From Gammaproteobacteria bacterium (lineage in GTDB: Bacteria; Pseudomonadota; Gammaproteobacteria; UBA7966): 11,285 bases of DNA. Made by a program: the position numbers and the translations under genes. The stretch spans positions 1 to 11,285 of the forward strand of contig DNIF01000109.1 of NCBI GenBank assembly GCA_003485715.1, given 5' to 3'. Each line of letters starts with the position of its first letter. The first letter of the stretch is position 1. Below the pieces are notes generated by a model that was not told the origin of the DNA, searched no databases, and saw only the letters and a program-made list of their open reading frames with translations. Of the stretch, positions 7,856-11,285 are shown piece by piece.

Positions 7856-7879
7856 TCGCCCCCGGTGCGGTTGGGGCGA
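7856..7879. terminator. Possible terminator hairpin between convergent genes
   Basis: TCGCCCC (7856-7862) and GGGGCGA (7873-7879) form a perfect 7-base GC-rich stem with a 10-base loop. It lies 26 bases beyond the SDR stop on the minus strand and 173 bases beyond glmS on the plus strand. Neither side has a T run, so termination is only inferred from position. Confidence 0.35.
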
Positions 7880-7905
7880 GGGTCAGGACATGTCACGACC
7901 GCGCT

Positions 7906-8706
7906 TCAACGTCCTGTGTTTGCTGGCACCCGCAACAGGAAGCGATTGATGGTGAGCGACAGCGCCACCGGTGCGAGCCTGCCGGCCAGTGCCAGCGCCT
8001 GATTGCCGAGCCCGGGCACACAGGTGGCTCGGCCAGCGAGGGTGGCGTCCACGCCGGCATGGGCGACCTTGGCCGCGTCGGCGAGCGGTAGCCAGGTGAA
8101 CAGGCGGGTACGCGTTGCGCCGGCGGCCGCATCGAACTCGCTGCGTGTGGGCCCTGGGCAGAGGGCCGTCACCGTGATGCCGCTGCCGCGCAGTTCATGG
8201 GCCAGGGCACGGCTGAACGAGAGCACGTAGGCCTTGGAGGCGAAGTAGGCTGCCATGCCCGGTCCACCCGGCTGGAAGGCTGCCACCGAGGCGACATTCA
8301 GCACACGCCCGCTACTGCGCATCTGCATCCGCGGCAGGTAGTGACGCGTCAGGCGTGTAAGTCCCAGCACATTCAGTTCGAGCATCTGCTCCAGGGCCAC
8401 CGGATCGTTGTCGGCGAAATCGCCCGCAATGCCGACCCCGGCGTTGTTCACGAGCAGTGCAGGCTCCGGCAAGCCGTGCGCGGAGAGAAAATCATCGAGC
8501 GCTGCTGGTGCCTGGGCAAGGGTCAGGTCGAGCGGCAGCGCATAAGCCGTGCGCGAAGCCCCGGCCAGGCTGGCCACGAGCGCCGTAAGCCGCTCTGCCC
8601 GCCGCGCCACCAGCACCAGGGTAAAGCCGCGGCGTGCGAGTTCCCGCGCCAGGGCCGCCCCGATCCCGCTCGAGGCACCGGTTACCACGGCCAGAGGGGC
8701 TGTCAT
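7906..8706 (-). CDS. Short-chain dehydrogenase/reductase (SDR) family oxidoreductase
   Basis: This 266-residue classical SDR has a Rossmann fold binding NAD(P)H. Visible motifs are TGASSGIG (9-16, dinucleotide binding), RR at 35-36 after the second strand (basic residues favouring NADP), D60, NNAG (87-90), N112, the catalytic S140, and Y154-x3-K158 (YFASK). PG at 184-185 follows. All catalytic residues are present, so it should be active, but the substrate cannot be told from sequence. It looks like the COG0300-type general reductases. The start at 8706 is chosen because AGGAG (plus-strand 8713-8717) sits six bases upstream and the Rossmann fold begins at once. The reading frame extends to 8808, but that part has no family resemblance. 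It is convergent with glmS and divergent from the CTERM-protein gene. Confidence 0.94.
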   Translation of the reverse strand: MTAPLAVVTGASSGIGAALARELARRGFTLVLVARRAERLTALVASLAGASRTAYALPLDLTLAQAPAALDDFLSAHGLPEPALLVNNAGVGIAGDFADNDPVALEQMLELNVLGLTRLTRHYLPRMQMRSSGRVLNVASVAAFQPGGPGMAAYFASKAYVLSFSRALAHELRGSGITVTALCPGPTRSEFDAAAGATRTRLFTWLPLADAAKVAHAGVDATLAGRATCVPGLGNQALALAGRLAPVALSLTINRFLLRVPANTGR

Positions 8707-8712
8707 GGCGAG

Positions 8713-8735
8713 CTCCTGTCCGGGTGCAGACCCGG
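8713..8735 (-). promoter_or_regulatory. Ribosome site with adjacent hairpin, SDR leader
   Basis: On the minus strand AGGAG (complement of 8713-8717) is six bases before the SDR start. Two bases further upstream is a perfect 6-base stem (8720-8725 with 8730-8735) closing a four-base loop. The hairpin leaves the ribosome site unpaired. A protective or translational role is a guess. Confidence 0.45.
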
Positions 8736-8970
8736 TGTTGGTCGGTCCGAATCCGCGTGGGGCTGCGGCTGATGCTCGCAGGGTGATGGTTAACCAGATC
8801 CCCGACAAGGGTCCGCAACAGGGGCGGCGCCCTCACCAATGCTCACAGTCCGGAAACCCTTTGCATCAGTTGCTGCGCGTGAGTTCACGGTGCCGATTGT
8901 CCGTGCCCCTTAGGCTCCGTGCCATCCCAAGCCCGGTGCGAATGGCCGCCATCGCACCCTCTCGCAGCGC

Positions 8971-8975
8971 AGGAG
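8971..8975 (+). promoter_or_regulatory. Shine-Dalgarno for the CTERM-protein gene
   Basis: AGGAG lies five bases before ATG 8981 and selects that start, which begins directly with a signal peptide, over upstream in-frame codons. No convincing promoter elements were found in the 274-base divergent gap 8707-8980. Confidence 0.7.
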
Positions 8976-8980
8976 TTCGC

Positions 8981-9646
8981 ATGATTCGCTTATTCGCCCT
9001 GGCACCGTTGTTCCTGGTCGCTACTTCCTCCGCACACGCCAGCCTGCTCGAGAACGGCAGCTTCGAGACCCTGCCGTCGGGTGCCGCGCTGACCACGGGC
9101 GCGTGGTCCGTGTACTCCAGTCTGCCCGGTTGGGAGGTAGACCGAGTTGAAGTTCAGCGAGGCTCCGTCATCCGGCCTTTCGACGGCCTCAACTACATCG
9201 AACTCGACACGCATGGGGTCAACAGCAACGGGCGAATCGAGCAGTCCTTCCATACGAACATTGGCAGTGATTACCTGTTCCGTTTCGCCTTCGCTGCCCG
9301 GCCTGAGCTGGGTAGTCCCTCGAACGCCATCGAGGTGAGCTGGGGCGACCGGGCCGCACCAGTGCTCACGCTGCTCGAGGGCGTGAGCCGCTCCAACATC
9401 GGCCTATCGAGTGGTCGCTGGCAGGTCTTCGAGCATTTCTTCACGGCGACTGCGAGCAACTCCTTCGTGCGCTTCGCTGCAGCCGGGCGCGCCGACACTT
9501 GGGGCGGTTTCCTCGACGCCGTGTCGGTGGAGCCCCTGCTGCGCCCGGATGGGGACGTTGCGATGGTGCCGGTGCCGCCGGCGATCTGGTTGCTGGGTTC
9601 TGCTCTTGTGGCTGTCACCGGTATCGCCCGGCGTCAGGCCACCTGA
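8981..9646 (+). CDS. Secreted VPLPA/PEP-CTERM-type sorting-domain protein
   Basis: This 221-residue protein has an N-terminal signal peptide, MIRLFALAPLFLVATSSAHA, with cleavage likely after A20. The mature domain (about 21-185) starts SLLENGSFETLP and includes LPGWEVDRVEV, FDGLNYIELDTHG, GRIEQSFHT and GGFLDAVSVEP. This pattern resembles DUF642/choice-of-anchor-type beta-sandwich, carbohydrate-binding-like domains. The C-terminus (196-221) reads VPVPPAIWLLGSALVAV and ends in an Arg-rich tail. That is a short motif, membrane segment and basic cluster as in VPLPA-CTERM tails processed by exosortase. The motif is a variant: VPVPP rather than VPLPA. It probably ends up at the surface or in extracellular matrix. 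No exosortase gene is in the window. The gene is monocistronic here, with GC-rich hairpins after it. Confidence 0.88.
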   Translation: MIRLFALAPLFLVATSSAHASLLENGSFETLPSGAALTTGAWSVYSSLPGWEVDRVEVQRGSVIRPFDGLNYIELDTHGVNSNGRIEQSFHTNIGSDYLFRFAFAARPELGSPSNAIEVSWGDRAAPVLTLLEGVSRSNIGLSSGRWQVFEHFFTATASNSFVRFAAAGRADTWGGFLDAVSVEPLLRPDGDVAMVPVPPAIWLLGSALVAVTGIARRQAT

Positions 9647-9655
9647 GCTCACCAT

Positions 9656-9726
9656 CCCCCGGCGTTTACTTGCGCCTTGTCTCGCGCCGGGGCGCGGCCC
9701 CTGGTCCCCGCTCCTCGGGGGGGCCG
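9656..9726 (+). terminator. Cluster of GC-rich hairpins after the CTERM-protein gene
   Basis: CCCCGGCG (9657-9664) pairs perfectly with CGCCGGGG (9685-9692) across a 20-base loop. Immediately after, CGGCCCC (9695-9701) can pair with GGGGCCG (9720-9726), or CCCCG (9706-9710) with CGGGG (9716-9720). The first hairpin starts about ten bases after the stop codon. No T run follows, so any termination would be by structure alone or with Rho. Extreme GC content weakens the significance of each stem. Confidence 0.4.
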
Positions 9727-9825
9727 GGGGTCCGTCTGAATGGCGTCTGCTGGCGCGGCGCGCGGCCTGACCCAGGCGACTGCACGTCTTGCAATCGTCG
9801 CGGCTGAGGCAGCAATCTCCTGCGG

Positions 9826-10929
9826 ATGTCCCGACCAGAGCCCGTTCACCGCTACGAAGATCCGCTCGACCTCGTCTGGATCCGCTGCGCCGTTGCGCTC
9901 GGCTTCACGCTCATCGCCAGTGACGAGGTGTACGCGAGCAGCGACGGCCGCGGCGCCATCCACCTCGCTCGGCCGCCTTACCGCGATGCGGATGACTGCC
10001 TTGCGCAGATGCTCCTGCATGAGATCTGCCACGCCCTGGTCGAAGGGGAGGCCGGCCGCCGGTTGCCGGACTGGGGGCTCGACAACACTTCCACCCGCGA
10101 TACCGGGCGGGAGCACGCCTGTCTCCGTTTGCAGGCCTGGTTGACCCTGCCCTGGGGCCTGCGGGATTTCTTCGCGCCCACCACCGATCATCGGCTGGAT
10201 TTCTGGCCCCTGCTGCCGCCTGACGACCCTTTCGCCTCCTGGCCCGACGAACCGGTCTGGGCCGAGGCGGCGCGTCGGGCCGCACGCCGGGCGGCCTGCG
10301 AGAGCCGGCAAGCGCCCTGGCAGCCGGCCCTGGACGAGGCCCTGGCGGCGACCCGCGCGCTGGCCGAGGTCGTGTCCGGCGCCGCAACGGGTGGTCGAGC
10401 CGAGGACCCGGCAAGCCTCTGGTCCACGGTCGGTCCTCTGCCCGACCGGCATCCGGCCTCCGGGCTGCCGCTCAGGCCTGTGGGAGCGGCGCTGCCGCCC
10501 GGGCAGCGCGCGTCTCCCGCAGCGGACGGCTGCCAGGACTGCGCCTGGGCCTTCCGGCTGCGCGGCAGCCTGCGCTGCCGACGCAATCCCGAGGTACGTC
10601 TTCCGGACGCTGCGCCCGCCTGCCTCGGCTACGAGGCTGCCGACAGTCTGATTTGCCAGCGCTGTGCGGCCTGCTGTCGCGAGGCCTACGACTGCGTGGA
10701 GGTGCAGCCGGGGGAGCGGCTGCTGACTCGGCATCCGGGCTTGGCGAGCGAGCGCGACGGTCGCTTCAGCCTGCGACGCGAGGGAGGGCACTGCGTGGCC
10801 CTGAGGTCGCCGGAACCCGATCTGCATGCCTGCAGCGTCTATCAGCACCGGCCGCGCAGTTGCCGCGACTTCCTCGTCGCCGGCGGCAATTGTCTGGATG
10901 CGCGGCGACGCACCGGGCTGTCGCTGTGA
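9826..10929 (+). CDS. HExxH-domain protein fused to a YkgJ/UPF0153-type cysteine cluster
   Basis: This 367-residue protein has no signal peptide. The N-terminal region (about 1-130) holds a metal-binding HExxH motif, LLHEICHALVEG (H65, E66, H69), then RRLPDWG (78-84) and REHACLRLQAWL (95-106). The spacing HEIxH-x4-G-x-A-x-R-x-L-x-D-[FW]-G resembles EpmC/YfcM, the EF-P hydroxylase, as I recall that sequence. A variable Ala/Arg/Pro-rich linker (about 140-230) follows. Next come C236-x2-C239, C251 and C266, a possible metal-binding knuckle. Then C277-x2-C280-x2-CC (283-284), C290, C323, and C336SVYQHRPRSC346, the signature of the YkgJ/UPF0153 zinc- or iron-chelating family. The start is nearly forced by an in-frame TGA at 9805, yet no good Shine-Dalgarno precedes it. 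The reaction is unknown; metal dependence is well supported. Confidence 0.85.
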   Translation: MSRPEPVHRYEDPLDLVWIRCAVALGFTLIASDEVYASSDGRGAIHLARPPYRDADDCLAQMLLHEICHALVEGEAGRRLPDWGLDNTSTRDTGREHACLRLQAWLTLPWGLRDFFAPTTDHRLDFWPLLPPDDPFASWPDEPVWAEAARRAARRAACESRQAPWQPALDEALAATRALAEVVSGAATGGRAEDPASLWSTVGPLPDRHPASGLPLRPVGAALPPGQRASPAADGCQDCAWAFRLRGSLRCRRNPEVRLPDAAPACLGYEAADSLICQRCAACCREAYDCVEVQPGERLLTRHPGLASERDGRFSLRREGGHCVALRSPEPDLHACSVYQHRPRSCRDFLVAGGNCLDARRRTGLSL

Positions 10930-10990
10930 CTTGGCAGGTCTCGTTCACGTCGCTGCTGGTTCGTCCCCCGCGTCGCGTCGGTGGCAGGGT

Positions 10991-11285
10991 TTGACCGCTG
11001 TTCCGCGCGTCGCCGTCCTCGTGGACCTGCCGCTCGTGCCCGCGGCCGGTGGCCACGTGAAGTGTTGGGAGCGCTTTGCCGAGGCAGCGGTCGCGGCACC
11101 GGGTGAACTCGACCTCACGGTGTTCTTCCTTGGCGAGCGTCCGGAGACTCGCGAACTCGCGCCGCATGTGCGTTACCGCCTGCTGCCCGCGCGCCTCGGC
11201 ACCCGGGATCTGCGGCTGGAGTCCGGCGCGGGTCACACGGATCTCGCCGGCTGGCATCCGCGTCTGGCGCGTGAACTGGCTGGCA
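10991..11285 (+). CDS. Glycosyltransferase, N-terminal part (cut by window end)
   Basis: The frame stays open from TTG 10991 to the window end, giving 98 codons. The product begins MTAVPRVAVLVDLPLVPAAG and continues GGHVKCWERFAEAA, LDLTVFFLGE, PHVRYRLLPA and HTDLAGWHPRLARELAG. This is the alternating strand/helix pattern of the acceptor-side Rossmann half of a GT-B glycosyltransferase (GT4-like). The GG loop after the first strand is typical. The donor-binding half with the ExxxxxxxE region lies beyond the window, so sugar and acceptor cannot be inferred. The start is uncertain: GGTGG at 10980-10984, six bases before the TTG, supports it, but the frame is open upstream to another TTG at 10931. 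It follows the HExxH/cysteine-cluster gene by 61 bases in the same direction and may be co-transcribed. Confidence 0.8.
   Translation, partial: MTAVPRVAVLVDLPLVPAAGGHVKCWERFAEAAVAAPGELDLTVFFLGERPETRELAPHVRYRLLPARLGTRDLRLESGAGHTDLAGWHPRLARELAG

Noticed and set aside
9649..10848. A 399-codon open frame on the minus strand opposite the HExxH/cysteine-cluster gene
   Set aside because: The plus strand carries recognisable metal-binding motifs and family signatures. The minus frame is low-complexity Arg/Ala/Gly/Pro without any motif, as expected for antisense of GC-rich coding DNA.

Overview
The window is GC-rich chromosomal DNA that looks like a gammaproteobacterium. The main reason is the gene order rpmI-rplT-pheS-pheT-ihfA-merR-like-tRNA-Pro, which is typical of that class (from memory it matches Pseudomonas closely). 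PheS also carries the four-cysteine insertion seen in many beta/gammaproteobacteria, and one protein ends in a VPLPA/PEP-CTERM-type sorting tail, common in environmental, exopolysaccharide-producing lineages. I cannot name a genus.

Layout. Positions 1-443 hold the end of rpmI and all of rplT (ribosomal proteins L35 and L20). After a 278-base structured gap come pheS and pheT (phenylalanyl-tRNA synthetase). These are followed almost without spacing by ihfA (IHF alpha) and a small MerR-type regulator that overlaps ihfA. A tRNA-Pro(GGG) gene lies at 5072-5148, and 38 bases later a Sel1-repeat lipoprotein begins. glmS (glucosamine-6-phosphate synthase) occupies 5847-7682. Downstream is a short convergent intergenic region with three tandem 20-base repeats, then an SDR oxidoreductase on the minus strand. 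Divergent from the SDR gene is a secreted, surface-sorted protein with a CTERM tail (8981-9646). The right end holds a protein combining an HExxH domain with a CxxCxxCC cysteine cluster (9826-10929), and the start of a glycosyltransferase cut off by the window edge.

Functionally, the left half is translation and nucleoid housekeeping. glmS supplies glucosamine-6-phosphate for peptidoglycan and LPS. The right end (CTERM protein, glycosyltransferase) hints at surface glycan or extracellular matrix work, though no exosortase is present here.

Most of the window is ordinary core genome. The item most worth a second look is the 9826-10929 protein. Its N-terminal HExxH segment resembles the EF-P hydroxylase EpmC around the metal-binding motif, and it is fused to a YkgJ/UPF0153-type metal-chelating cluster. 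Other points of interest are a strongly structured pheS leader with alternative pairings, a possible tRNA-mRNA dicistronic arrangement, and the repeat cluster after glmS.
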